Of a stretch of DNA of 64,000 bases, positions 33,001-40,705 are shown piece by piece. The notes beneath the pieces were generated by a model. It did no database searches. It was not told the DNA's origin and worked only from the letters and a program-made list of their open reading frames with translations. Made by a program: the position numbers and the translations under genes. Origin of the DNA: Ardenticatenales bacterium (GTDB taxonomy: Bacteria > Chloroflexota > Anaerolineae > Promineifilales > Promineifilaceae). Every line of letters starts with the position of its first letter. Position 1 is the stretch's first letter. Location of the stretch: positions 1-64,000 of the forward strand of contig JACKBM010000032.1 of the NCBI GenBank assembly GCA_020634575.1, in the 5' to 3' direction.

Positions 33001-34161
33001 CTGCCACAAAGCCAGACCAGCCAGCAAAAGCGGCAGAATCCCCAGGTAAATCCCCCCTTCGACGTAATTCTTGATGCCCCAGTTGCTGCTGAAAGCACCG
33101 TGCGGATTGACCTGGCCAGCCAGGTTCGTCGTGAACGGTACCCTGTCACCGCTGAACAGATCGTAGTAGCTGTGATGGCTGGGATTCCCAAAGAAATCCG
33201 GCAGCAACAGCGTCAGGATACGTCGTTCCGGAAAGCCCCAGCCGCGAATTTCGGCCAGGCTATTGGCCCCTTCGCGAAAATTGACCTGCCCCACCTCGTA
33301 AAAGGGAATGAACTGGATGGCGCCCAGCATCAGGCCCAACACAACCAGGGCCAGCAACCAGGCCGGTGGCTGGATCAGCCGGCCCCAGGCCCGTTCACGC
33401 CAGAGCGACCAGCCCAGGATCAGCCAGCGCCAACCGGCGTAAGCCGCCATCACCAACAAAGTGTAATAAAGGATCTCCGGGTGGCCGGCCAACGTCAGGC
33501 AACCCAGACCGATGGCGCCGGTCACCAACCAGGGAAAGGTCAACCCGGGCCGCCCCTGGCCCAATCCCGCCTGGACCAGCCGTTCCACCGCCGCCAGCAA
33601 CAGCGGCAGCCAGACAACCGCCGCAATGATCATCGGAAAGACCGCGGCGCTGACGAGCATGAAACCATTACCCTGGTAAACCAACCCCACCAGAAAGGCG
33701 CTGCCCCGCCGCAGCCCCAGCACCCGGGCAAACAGGTAGGCCAGCGCGCCCGCCAGCCAAAGCTGGCTGAGCGTAAACCAGCCATATGCCTTGGCCAGGG
33801 GCAACAGCCAGAAGAGGATGGAGAAGGGGTAATAGGTTGAGTTCTGACCATTGGCCAGGAAGGGGCTACCGGCAAACAGATTCGGCGACCAGAGCGGGAT
33901 CTCGCCGGCGGCGATGCTCTCCCGGGTGAACTGCTTCCAGGCGTAATTCTGAATGATGAGGTCACTCAGCAGCGAATTCTGCGGCACGGCCACGTCATAG
34001 GCTTCGGCGTAAGTCGCCCAGGGCGCCCATTGAAACAGATTGTCCACAGGCAACATCGTCTGCCGGCCCAATGTCACCGCGCCATAGAGGAGGAGAGGCA
34101 GGATAAAAAAGCCGGCCAAAGCCAGCAAGTCAAAACGTCGATGGTGCCAGAGCCTTTTCAT
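30046..34161 (-). CDS. YfhO-family membrane protein fused to a Wzx-type flippase
   Basis: A 1371-residue integral membrane protein, two systems in one chain. Residues about 1-870 are a YfhO-type GT-C-like protein: N-terminal helix, NLFQWAPWATYAEAYDV, GEIPLWSPNLFAGSPFLANGQ, many helices and a C-terminal extracellular domain with LNDTYAPGWRAFV. Residues about 885-1371 form a MATE/Wzx-like polysaccharide exporter with about 14 helices, opening SLAPMMLNLFNRGIDFAFAL and FGLNTYLIREVSRDKS. YfhO glycosylates lipoteichoic acid in Firmicutes; the flippase half would export a lipid-linked glycan. Fusion suggests a coupled synthesis and export step. The ATG at 34161 directly abuts the repeat-rich region. 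Confidence 0.85.
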   Translation of the reverse strand: MKRLWHHRRFDLLALAGFFILPLLLYGAVTLGRQTMLPVDNLFQWAPWATYAEAYDVAVPQNSLLSDLIIQNYAWKQFTRESIAAGEIPLWSPNLFAGSPFLANGQNSTYYPFSILFWLLPLAKAYGWFTLSQLWLAGALAYLFARVLGLRRGSAFLVGLVYQGNGFMLVSAAVFPMIIAAVVWLPLLLAAVERLVQAGLGQGRPGLTFPWLVTGAIGLGCLTLAGHPEILYYTLLVMAAYAGWRWLILGWSLWRERAWGRLIQPPAWLLALVVLGLMLGAIQFIPFYEVGQVNFREGANSLAEIRGWGFPERRILTLLLPDFFGNPSHHSYYDLFSGDRVPFTTNLAGQVNPHGAFSSNWGIKNYVEGGIYLGILPLLLAGLALWQMVVGTLARRTGRLIHLLTHPGSFFTLLSFFSLAFIFGTPLYAILYYGLPFINQLHSPFRWVFPLSLCVAVLAGYGAEQLAEGGLSKRLGMLGMAIGLGGGGLLLVGLLLTWLLFDAVEPALTRLFLGLAQAQDAFPSTAAFFSYQARNGLILGLVLLGCGVVFWAARRHWRWPVPHLLAAALVIADLAIIGHGFNAATDPALLDFKPEMVSWLEEHAAGWRITSFDPKGAKPFNANAGWLYGLEDIRGYDSVILRQYTDYMGAIEPQNELLFNRIQGLADWNAINSPLVDLLGVKYIITQETLDLPKLALAWEGEGVRIYENLAVMPRAYTIARTATAPVADFQEAVAQYDPRQYVLVEATAGTATATDVQSGQPQPAEVLARGNIELIALAEIVEPSWLILNDTYAPGWRAFVRPVDTAGEPLADEQELPITLVNGNFRGVQLNDSGRYEVRFRYSPTSFLVGGLTSLMGAVILLLGMIVWLWRRFFDPNAQLSGARSVAKNSLAPMMLNLFNRGIDFAFALFYLRVLGPAEAGGYATAIVIAGIYDIIANFGLNTYLIREVSRDKSRAGHFLLNTNLLRIGTGLLAAAPVLLYLWVRDGSLNLLADDISLAVLLLMVGMIFSGMGQLLAGLFYAYEQAERPAVVTTITTIMKVGLGVVALLLGQGFVGLATVSILVNLVTLLILILLAWRHFALKGPWRIDWPLQRRMLRDSYPLMINHLLATAFFQIDIVMMEQINGETITGWYSSAYKWVNAFNVIPSFFTFALFPIISRQVQESVAEARQTFQLSLKLMILISLPLAAATMLAAPFLIGVLGGPEFLPAGAISLQIVIWSIPFGWLNSVTNYVLIALGLERIETRAFIAGVLFNIIGNAIFLARYSYVAAAVTTILSEIVLLAIFNYYLRRKMPAVGWVRLLYRPVLAASSATAVMLLGAQLHWLLGIALGLPIYAAGLWLLGVFNATEQSILAQVLPHRLAVRLGMSG

Positions 34162-34234
34162 GGGTCAAATCGCCCCGCCGACCACCAGCCAGCCGAGCGC
34201 CCCTAACATTACCCGATCTGCCAGCTTCGGCCAA

Positions 34235-34388
34235 CCCGTCGGGTGGGGGACCCGTCGGGTGGGGGACCCGTCGGGTGGGGGACCCGTCGGGTGGGGGACC
34301 CGTCGGGTGGGGGACCCGTCGGGTGGGGGACCCGTCGGGTGGGGGACCCGTCGGGTGGGGGACCCGTCGGGTGGGGGACCCGTCGGGT
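34235..34388. repeat. Tandem array of a 16-bp unit, family F
   Basis: Ten copies of CCCGTCGGGT at exact 16-base steps (34235, 34251, 34267 ... 34379); unit CCCGTCGGGTGGGGGA. Each has ACCCG-T-CGGGT dyad symmetry. The array ends at the hairpin upstream of the RAYT gene. Confidence 0.95.
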
Positions 34389-34420
34389 CATTCTGTTTCT
34401 TTTCTTGAAACAGAATGACC
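34386..34420. repeat. Perfect 14-bp-stem hairpin upstream of the RAYT
   Basis: GGTCATTCTGTTTC (34386-34399) pairs exactly with 34407-34420 around TTTTCTT. It starts within the last unit of the family F array, so array and hairpin are physically fused. Confidence 0.85.
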
Positions 34421-34499
34421 AAATTCATGTCGGCAAAATGCGTCTGCGCCGTTGAGTGTTATAGGCATGCAATTTTTATCAGCAATAAGGAGAACAAAA

Positions 34500-35102
34500 A
34501 TGGCCTTTACAGAACCGCTTCTTCCCGGCAGTTTCTATCATCTCTTCAGCCGAGGTGTTAATCGAGAGCCTATATTCCATGCAGACGATGACTATCGCTT
34601 TTTCCTGGAAAAATACGCTATCCACGTTGTGCCCATAGTCGATACATTTGCCTATTGCCTGATGGGCAATCATTTCCACACCCTGATTCAGGTAAAGGAA
34701 CATTGCCTGGTAGCCGGTCAGGCCACACCGGTCACACCTCAAATGGCCAGCCAGGCGATTGGTAACTGCCTGAACGCTTATGTAAAAATGTTTAATCGAA
34801 AGTATGAGCGCACGGGGAGTTTATTTGAGCGACCCTTTAAGCGGGTACCCATCAAAGACGAGTCCCACCTACTTACAGTAGTGGCTTATATTCACCAAAA
34901 CCCACGCCATCATGGCTTTGTCGATGATTTCCGCGAGTGGCCCTGGAGCTCCTTCGAGGAGTTCTTCGTCACGACACCAAGTCTGGTAGAACGTTCGGCT
35001 TGCTTGCACTGGTTCGACGGGCTTGGCAAATTTCAAGCTCAGCACCTGACCAGGAGGCCAGAAGAAGGGTATGAGCAGTTAATTATTGACGATTGGGGGT
35101 AA
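34500..35102 (+). CDS. REP-associated tyrosine transposase (RAYT, Y1_Tnp family)
   Basis: A 200-residue HUH single-strand endonuclease of the TnpA-REP group. Seen: the N-terminal PGSFYHLFSRGVNREPIFHADD, the HUH pair in CLMGNHFHTLIQVKE (about 50-64), the catalytic Tyr region YVKMFNRKYERTGSLFERPFK (about 93-113), and AYIHQNPRHHGFV, all typical of RAYTs and not of IS200/IS605 TnpA. Start at 34500 has AAGGAG eight bases upstream. No transposon ends flank it; instead family F arrays lie on both sides, as expected for a chromosomal RAYT domesticated with its REPs. It likely mobilises or maintains those repeats, but that is inference. Confidence 0.9.
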   Translation: MAFTEPLLPGSFYHLFSRGVNREPIFHADDDYRFFLEKYAIHVVPIVDTFAYCLMGNHFHTLIQVKEHCLVAGQATPVTPQMASQAIGNCLNAYVKMFNRKYERTGSLFERPFKRVPIKDESHLLTVVAYIHQNPRHHGFVDDFREWPWSSFEEFFVTTPSLVERSACLHWFDGLGKFQAQHLTRRPEEGYEQLIIDDWG

Positions 35103-35112
35103 TTGATTTGGC

Positions 35113-35163
35113 GAGGGGTAGGGGACCCGTCGGGTCCCCCACCCGTCGGGTCCTCTACCCCTC
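35113..35163. repeat. Family F inverted pair downstream of the RAYT
   Basis: GGGGACCCGTCGGGTCCCC (35121-35139) is a perfect hairpin; a second ACCCGTCGGGT follows at 35141-35151. The outer arms GAGGGGTAG and CTACCCCTC form a larger, nearly perfect inverted repeat, as in a REPIN. It ends seven bases before the next gene's stop codon. Confidence 0.9.
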
Positions 35164-35169
35164 ACCGAT

Positions 35170-36033
35170 TTACGCCGCGCTGCGTTCCATCAGCGCCTGG
35201 CGCAGGACGCTCAGGTTGGTGAAGGGGCCGTCTTCGGCATGGATTTGCAGGACTTCCGTGTGCAGACGCTGGGCCGGGGGGATCTCGTCCAGATGGGCCC
35301 GATCCATCTGCGGGTAGAAATATTGGATCCCTTTCTCTAAACGCTCGCGGCAATGATCGACCAGCTGCTCACCATGGTGCCGGTCCGTGAGCACGACAAA
35401 ATCCAGGGGATCGATGTGGCCCAGAAACGCATCATCTGCGCCAATTTCGGTCATCCCTTTCTTGATCATCAGGCTGACGGCACGGGCCGCATCATCCGCC
35501 GCCACAAAACCGTACTGGTCGCGGAAGCTGTTCAGGCCGCGTAGGCCAATGATCACCATCGTCCAGTTCGGCTGCGCCAGCACCCCGTTAAGCGTTTCGC
35601 GCACCTCGGTCCCCTCCGGGAGGCCGGTTACCGGGTTAACAAGCGATTCAAAATGGATGCGCCGCAGCACATTACGCACCCGCAGCCGCAATTCCTTGAT
35701 GTCAAAGGGCTTGGTGATGTAATCCACCGCCCCAAGTTCCAACCCCGCTAGCTTGTCTTCACGCTCGCGCCGCTCAGTCAGAAAGATGACGGGTAGGTCC
35801 GACGTCAGGCGGTGCGCGCGTAACTGGCGGCACACCTGGTAGCCATCGATATCTGGCAGGCGGATGTCCAGGATTGCCATGTGTGGCGGATTCGTTGTCG
35901 CCATGCGCACAGCATCTTCGCCCCAATGGGCCACATCGACCTCATAATCCTGATGCCGGAAATAATTGCTCAGCATCTCGGCCAGATCCAAATCATCTTC
36001 CACGATTAACAGGCGTTCTTTTTCTTGGCTCAC
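35170..36033 (-). CDS. Response regulator with a degenerate GGDEF-like output domain
   Basis: A 287-residue cytosolic two-component receiver. REC at 5-125 has the acidic pocket E12-D13-D14, phosphoacceptor Asp56 in ILDIRLPD and Lys106 in ITKPFD. Residues about 130-285 are an altered GGDEF domain: NPVTGLPEG stands in place of DxLTGLxNR, and GHIDPLDFVVLT in place of the GGDEF active loop, so cyclic-di-GMP synthesis is not expected; it may bind a partner or nucleotide. No kinase is encoded beside it. The V4R-like gene lies 137 bases upstream on the same strand. Confidence 0.88.
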   Translation of the reverse strand: MSQEKERLLIVEDDLDLAEMLSNYFRHQDYEVDVAHWGEDAVRMATTNPPHMAILDIRLPDIDGYQVCRQLRAHRLTSDLPVIFLTERREREDKLAGLELGAVDYITKPFDIKELRLRVRNVLRRIHFESLVNPVTGLPEGTEVRETLNGVLAQPNWTMVIIGLRGLNSFRDQYGFVAADDAARAVSLMIKKGMTEIGADDAFLGHIDPLDFVVLTDRHHGEQLVDHCRERLEKGIQYFYPQMDRAHLDEIPPAQRLHTEVLQIHAEDGPFTNLSVLRQALMERSAA

Positions 36034-36169
36034 GTTTTGATCCTCGGTGCTCCCGCGAATTAACCAGAGCGAGTGCCGCTCCGGCTTAATCGAGTGCCAT
36101 CAGCTGGTATGAGGGGGCAAGTTGGCTCCTGCTGCCCCGCACCGGCCGGTCCCCAGACCCACCGCTCAC

Positions 36170-36811
36170 TCAGCTCAATGGCGTCGGCACAATCTTGAAG
36201 ACGCAGGACTCTGCGCCCGTCGCGCTACAGGCGATCTCCTCAACCAGGAATTCATCGCCCCCGCTGGCCCAATGCAGCCCCTCCTGCAATACCCCAACGG
36301 CAGTATGGCAGATTGGCCCTTCACTCCGCCGCCCCCAGCAAACCGGGTTGCGGTCGATATAATACAAATGATGGTCCGTAAAGGATTCCACCCGCGTGAT
36401 CTGATCGCTAAACTGGTTAAAAATCCGGGCCAACAATGGCAGCCCAATCTTGATCTTGGTCGATAACGGCAGCACCCGAAAGGCCAGATCCGTCACGCCG
36501 ACCAGCGGACCAAACAGCTTCAGCCCACGCGCAAAGGCCAGCCGGCCGCTCTGCGTCGCCAGCCGTTGCCCGCCACGCGGCCCGTAGGCCAGGTCCAGAC
36601 CCAGGTTCAGGTTGGAGAAATCGGCAAAATTGAAGGCACGCTCCAGATCGTCCGGTGGTAGCGCATCAATGAAGCGCGGCAACTCCACCAGGTTTAGCAG
36701 CGCATTCAAGCCGCTCTCACCAAGCAATTCCCGCAACGCCTCCAGATAGAGACGTCCTATTCGGTTGGGGTAGTAGTAAATACTAGGCGCGACTAATTGG
36801 CTCTCAGTCAC
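36170..36811 (-). CDS. V4R (4-vinyl reductase-like) domain protein
   Basis: A 213-residue protein of the small-molecule-binding V4R/bacteriochlorophyll-reductase-like group. N-terminal helices RIGRLYLEALRELLGESG and LPRFIDALPPDDLERAF precede a C-terminal alpha/beta sandwich ending GGDEFLVEEIACSATGAESCVFKI, the zinc-bearing Cys-x-x-x-Gly-x-x-x-Cys-x-F ending typical of V4R. Such proteins act as ligand sensors, including regulators of metabolic or developmental output. Its neighbour is a response regulator with an altered output domain, so the two may form one sensing module. Confidence 0.75.
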   Translation of the reverse strand: MTESQLVAPSIYYYPNRIGRLYLEALRELLGESGLNALLNLVELPRFIDALPPDDLERAFNFADFSNLNLGLDLAYGPRGGQRLATQSGRLAFARGLKLFGPLVGVTDLAFRVLPLSTKIKIGLPLLARIFNQFSDQITRVESFTDHHLYYIDRNPVCWGRRSEGPICHTAVGVLQEGLHWASGGDEFLVEEIACSATGAESCVFKIVPTPLS

Positions 36812-36991
36812 AGGCTAACACCATCTATCGGCTCTGACCGACGCTAAATCGACCACAGTATAACAGATTTGTCGAGCAGTCGTCAGTAAATCCTCTAATA
36901 CCTTAGCCCTATATCGCTTCTCGCTTTTGCTAACCTTGTTGATACAATCAGCTTTGCGCAATCGCGACCACTTGTCGGCAAGGATACCGGT

Positions 36992-38299
36992 ATGGCTCAA
37001 GGCACGATGATCTTTCCCCCCGATTTTCGCTGGGGAACCGCTACAGCATCCTTCCAGGTAGAAGGCCATACAACCAACAGCGATTGGTGGGCCTGGGAAC
37101 AGGAACCCGGCCGCATCCTCCACAATCAGCGCTCTGGCCAGGCCTGCAACTGGTGGGAAGATGCCGAGGCTGACCTGGATCGCGCCGCGGCCCTCGGTAA
37201 TAACGCCCATCGCCTTTCTGTTGAATGGAGCCGCATCGAGCCGGAGCCCAGCGTCTTCGACAAAGAAGCCCTTAACCGCTACCGTGAGATCCTGCAGGCG
37301 ATGATCGCCCGTGGCCTGGAGCCGATGGTCACCCTGCACCATTTCTCCAACCCGCTCTGGCTGGCTGAAAAAGGGGATTTCACCTCCGGCCTCGTCGTCG
37401 ATTACTTCCGGCGCTATGTCGCTCAGGTGGTCGCCGCCCTGGGCGACCTGGTCAGCAAATGGATCACCATCAACGAACCGATGGTTTACGTCTACATGCG
37501 CCATATGCGGGGTGTCTATCCGGCGACGGCCACTGGCTACGGCACCGCTTTTCGCGTCATCCGCAATCTGCTGCGCAGCCATGCCGCCGCCTACCATGCC
37601 ATCAAAGAAGGGCAGCCGGCCGCCCAGGTCGGCATCGCCAAATATGTACCGGTCATGCAAAATCGGCCGGGCAGCAACTTCCTCAGCACCCCCTGGCGCC
37701 GCTGGCTTAATTACCTGTTTAATGATTTATGGTTGAATGGGATGGTTTCCGGCCGGTTCGCCTTCCCCCTCGGTCGCCAATCTATTCCCCACCTCAAGAA
37801 CAGCTTCGACTTCCTCGGCGTCAACTATTACTCCCGCTGGTACATCAGCTTCCCGCGCCTGGTAACGCAGGATTGGGGGCCGGATGCCGTCGTAAGCGAC
37901 GGGGATTTTAGCGAGGTCTACCCGGCCGGTATGTTCAGCGCCATCAAATGGGCCAACCGCTTCAACAAACCGATCTACATCACCGAAAATGGCCTGCCCG
38001 ACCATGACGATGACCTGCGCCCCGGCTTCATCCTCACCCATTTGCGCGAGGTCTGGCGCGCCGTCAGCTTCTGCTTCCCCGTCATGGGCTATTATCATTG
38101 GACGCTGGTGGACAATTTTGAATGGGACCGCGGCTGGACTCAGCGCTTCGGCCTCTACGGCCTGGATGAAACGACCGGCGCACGGTTCGAACGCCCCAGT
38201 GCTCGCCTCTACAAAGAAATCTGCCAGAGCCGCAGCGTCACCAGCCAGATGGTCCAGCAATACGCCCCCCACCTCATGCCGGCCCTGTTTCCTGATTAA
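36992..38299 (+). CDS. Glycoside hydrolase family 1 beta-glucosidase-like
   Basis: A 435-residue cytosolic retaining glycosidase. GH1 signatures: FRWGTATASFQVEG at the N-terminus, acid/base Glu162 in WITINEPMVY, and nucleophile Glu332 in IYITENGLPD; WTLVDNFEWDRGW is the aglycone-side signature. Length is close to that of other GH1 enzymes. It likely splits beta-glucosides or beta-galactosides taken up from outside, complementing the secreted amylase. The ATG at 36992 has AAGGAT upstream. Convergent with aroE, 16 bases apart. No sugar-transport genes are adjacent. Confidence 0.96.
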   Translation: MAQGTMIFPPDFRWGTATASFQVEGHTTNSDWWAWEQEPGRILHNQRSGQACNWWEDAEADLDRAAALGNNAHRLSVEWSRIEPEPSVFDKEALNRYREILQAMIARGLEPMVTLHHFSNPLWLAEKGDFTSGLVVDYFRRYVAQVVAALGDLVSKWITINEPMVYVYMRHMRGVYPATATGYGTAFRVIRNLLRSHAAAYHAIKEGQPAAQVGIAKYVPVMQNRPGSNFLSTPWRRWLNYLFNDLWLNGMVSGRFAFPLGRQSIPHLKNSFDFLGVNYYSRWYISFPRLVTQDWGPDAVVSDGDFSEVYPAGMFSAIKWANRFNKPIYITENGLPDHDDDLRPGFILTHLREVWRAVSFCFPVMGYYHWTLVDNFEWDRGWTQRFGLYGLDETTGARFERPSARLYKEICQSRSVTSQMVQQYAPHLMPALFPD

Positions 38300-38315
38300 T
38301 CGAACCGAAAACAGA

Positions 38316-39173
38316 CTATTTGCTGTCTGCCAGGCATTCAGCCCTGCGAACAGCCGCCATCATCACCGCCACATCCGGCGTGACGCCTGTCCAGATGTGA
38401 AACGCCTCCGCGCCCTGGTGAATCAACATCCCCAGACCGCCCTGAACGGCGCCGCCCGCCGCGGCCACCTGACGCATCAGCTCGGTTTCAGCGGGATTGT
38501 AGACGAGGTCGTAGAGGCGCACCTTGGCGGGAAATGCGGCCCCGGCCGGCCACGGCGTTGTCCCTTCGTGCGGGTGCATGCCGGCGGCGGTGCAGTTGAT
38601 GATGAGTTCAGCCGGGTAAGCGCCCGCCGTCGCCAGGTCGCCTGCCGCCAGGACCGGCCGGTCCAGATACGGCACCAACGTCGTCACCAGCGCCTCAGCC
38701 TGCTCCGGCCGGCGCGCCAGCACCGTCACCCGCCGCGCCGTTTGCGCCAGCGCATAGGCGATGGCCCGGGCGGAACCACCGGCGCCGAGCACCAGGACAT
38801 CCAGACCGGCCGGATCCCAACGCAAATCCGCCAAAAACCCACGCCAGTCCGTATTAAAGCCGCTCGTCCGGCCTGTTTCCGCGTCAACCAGAATGGTGTT
38901 TACCGCCCCAATGGCCGCCGCCGCCGGGTCGATCGTGTCCAGGTGCGGCATAACCGCCTGCTTGTGCGGCACCGTCACATTCACACCGCGCAGACCCAGG
39001 GCCGCCAATCCATTCACCGCCGCTTCCACGCGCGCCGGCTGCACGGGAAAGCCCACATAAACCAGGTCCAGCCCCGCCGCGGCGGCTGCCGCATTGTGCA
39101 TCGCCGGGCTGAAGCTGTGACCGATCGGCCAGCCGAGCAGGCCAACCACTGTCGTTTTGGCGGAAATGGTCAT
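38316..39173 (-). CDS. aroE: Shikimate dehydrogenase
   Basis: A 285-residue enzyme that reduces 3-dehydroshikimate to shikimate with NADPH. Seen: GWPIGHSFSPAMHNAAA (substrate loop), catalytic Lys71 in NVTVPHKQAV, catalytic Asp in GFNTDWRGF, VLGAGGSARAIAYAL (NADP-binding), LINCTAAGM-type NCTAAGMHPH, and DLVYNPAETELM with LGMLIHQGAEAFHIW. I chose the ATG at 39173 eight bases after the aroA stop; a longer frame to 39311 only overlaps aroA. The aroA-aroE order places it in a two-gene aromatic-synthesis operon. Confidence 0.95.
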   Translation of the reverse strand: MTISAKTTVVGLLGWPIGHSFSPAMHNAAAAAAGLDLVYVGFPVQPARVEAAVNGLAALGLRGVNVTVPHKQAVMPHLDTIDPAAAAIGAVNTILVDAETGRTSGFNTDWRGFLADLRWDPAGLDVLVLGAGGSARAIAYALAQTARRVTVLARRPEQAEALVTTLVPYLDRPVLAAGDLATAGAYPAELIINCTAAGMHPHEGTTPWPAGAAFPAKVRLYDLVYNPAETELMRQVAAAGGAVQGGLGMLIHQGAEAFHIWTGVTPDVAVMMAAVRRAECLADSK

Positions 39174-39181
39174 GGGTTGAA

Positions 39182-40507
39182 TCAGGCCCAGCGCATGTTG
39201 GCGCCTAACGCCTGCATCGTCTCGACAAAACCGGGGAAGCTGTCGGCGATACAACCGGCGTCCAGCACCGTCGTCGGGCCGCTGGCCACCAGGCCAGCCA
39301 CGGCCAGGCACATGCCCAGCCGGTGATCGTCGTGGCTGTCTACCTCGCCACCATGCGGCCGGATCGGCCCGTGAATAGTGAACCCATCGGGCGCTTCTTC
39401 GACCGGGACACCCATTTTGCGCAGTTCGCCAGCCAGCACGCCGATCCGATCCACTTCCTTGACGCGCAGCTCCGCCGCATCCCGCACAGTTGTTGCCCCG
39501 GCAGCCTGCGTCGCAGCCACGGCCAGGATCGGCATCTCGTCAATCGCCCGCACCACAACAGCCCCTTCTGCGGTCGTGGCGTGGAGTTCGTTGAATTGGA
39601 TGGTGAGGTCTCCGGCCGGTTCCCCACCCGTGACCACCTCATTGCGCAACGTCATGGCGGCCCCCATCTGGGCCAGCAGTTCGTTAATGCCGGTGCGGGT
39701 TTCGTTGAGACCCACGTTGGTGATGGTGACCTCAGAGTGGGGCACAATGGCCGCCGCGATCAGGGGGAAGGCGGCTGAAGAGATATCAGCCGGCACAGTC
39801 ATATCTAGCGGCTGCAAGCCGAAGTTATCCAGCGGTCCTTCCAGCCCAATCCAGCCATCCTCTGTGATGGTGAGCTCAACGCCCATCGCCGTCAGGATCC
39901 GCTCGGTGTGGTCGCGGGCCGGGCCAGGCTGGTGGACGCGGGTTCGGCCGCGGGCGTAGAGGCCAGCCAGAAGCATGGCGCTCTTCACCTGGGCGCTGGC
40001 CACCGGCATCTCATAATCGACACCCACCAGCTCTGCTGGTTCGATACGCATCGGCGCCTTGCCATCCGTCGCGCTGATTTTAGCGCCCATCACGCGCAGT
40101 GGGTTCACAATCCGGCCCATCGGCCGGGCCCGCAGCTGCGCGCTACCGTCCAGGGTGACCGGGAACCGCTGGCCCACCATGAGACCAGCCGCCAGCCGGA
40201 TGCCCGTCCCCGCATTGACAAAATCCAGCGGCGCCGCCGGCGGCTGCAGCCCGTGCAACCCCTGGCCATGAATCACCAGGTCCCAATCCTGGGCCGAATT
40301 CTGCACGGTGCCGATGGGCACGCCCATGTTCTGGAAGCAATTCAGCGTGGCTAATGTGTCACCGGCCGGTAACCAGCGCCGGATCACATTCTTCCCTGCC
40401 GCCAGCGATCCCAACATCACCGCCCGATGGCTGATCGACTTGTCCCCCGGAACCGTAATCGTCCCCCGCAACGGCGTCCGCTGCGGTTCAACCAGCAACT
40501 TTTTCAT
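39182..40507 (-). CDS. aroA: 3-phosphoshikimate 1-carboxyvinyltransferase (EPSP synthase)
   Basis: A 441-residue EPSP synthase that joins phosphoenolpyruvate to shikimate-3-phosphate, the sixth step of aromatic biosynthesis. Motifs: GDKSISHRAVMLGSLAAG (substrate Lys/Ser/Arg), FVNAGTGIRLAAGLM, PVASAQVKSAMLLAGLYA, ADISSAAFPLIAAA, MPILAVAATQAAG, ELRVKEVDRI and HDDHRLGMCLAVAGLVA. The AGTGIR form in place of AGTAMR suggests a class II-like enzyme; this reading is tentative. First gene of the aroA-aroE pair. The promoter should lie in the repeat-rich space upstream (40508-40700), but no convincing box is seen. Confidence 0.96.
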   Translation of the reverse strand: MKKLLVEPQRTPLRGTITVPGDKSISHRAVMLGSLAAGKNVIRRWLPAGDTLATLNCFQNMGVPIGTVQNSAQDWDLVIHGQGLHGLQPPAAPLDFVNAGTGIRLAAGLMVGQRFPVTLDGSAQLRARPMGRIVNPLRVMGAKISATDGKAPMRIEPAELVGVDYEMPVASAQVKSAMLLAGLYARGRTRVHQPGPARDHTERILTAMGVELTITEDGWIGLEGPLDNFGLQPLDMTVPADISSAAFPLIAAAIVPHSEVTITNVGLNETRTGINELLAQMGAAMTLRNEVVTGGEPAGDLTIQFNELHATTAEGAVVVRAIDEMPILAVAATQAAGATTVRDAAELRVKEVDRIGVLAGELRKMGVPVEEAPDGFTIHGPIRPHGGEVDSHDDHRLGMCLAVAGLVASGPTTVLDAGCIADSFPGFVETMQALGANMRWA

Positions 40508-40574
40508 TCCTCTCTCCCAGAATCATTGCCGCGAATGGCGCTAATTTACGCAAAGGGTATTCAAATCCAGCACT

Positions 40575-40600
40575 CTGTCACCCTGAGCACAGCGAAGGGG
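40575..40600. repeat. Family C intergenic repeat
   Basis: CTGTCACCCTGAGCACAGCG followed by AAGGGG; related copies at 45265, 45309, 56169 and 56201. Confidence 0.6.
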
Positions 40601-40619
40601 CAGCAAAGCACCTCTTTTC

Positions 40620-40697
40620 TTGCCGCAGATTGCGCAGATTTTTGGGATTTTGAGTTCGCGAAGGCAACATCTGTGAAATCTGCGACATCTGCGGCAA
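40620..40697. repeat. Family B hairpin copy 2
   Basis: CCGCAGATTGCGCAGATT (40623-40640) returns inverted at 40677-40694 with two mismatches; the loop again contains TTCGCGAA. Compare the copy at 6921. Confidence 0.85.
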
Positions 40698-40705
40698 AAA
40701 CTGCC

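Larger units (their letters stand above)
34162..34499. other. 338-bp gap: repeat array and long hairpin, no gene
   Basis: Between the YfhO-flippase start and the RAYT start. It holds the 16-bp array (34235-34388), the 14-bp-stem hairpin (34386-34420) and the RAYT ribosome-binding site (AAGGAG at 34487). Open frames across the array only translate the repeat and are not genes. Confidence 0.85.

Noticed and set aside
34235..34388. CRISPR array
   Set aside because: The repeat is a contiguous 16-bp tandem unit with no spacers and no cas genes.
34160..34455. Proteins encoded by frames across the 16-bp array
   Set aside because: The frames only translate the tandem repeat and are open in several phases because 16 is not a multiple of three.
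38316..39311. Extended aroE start at 39311
   Set aside because: The extra 46 residues overlap aroA in another frame and read as its shadow; the ATG at 39173 gives a family-length protein.
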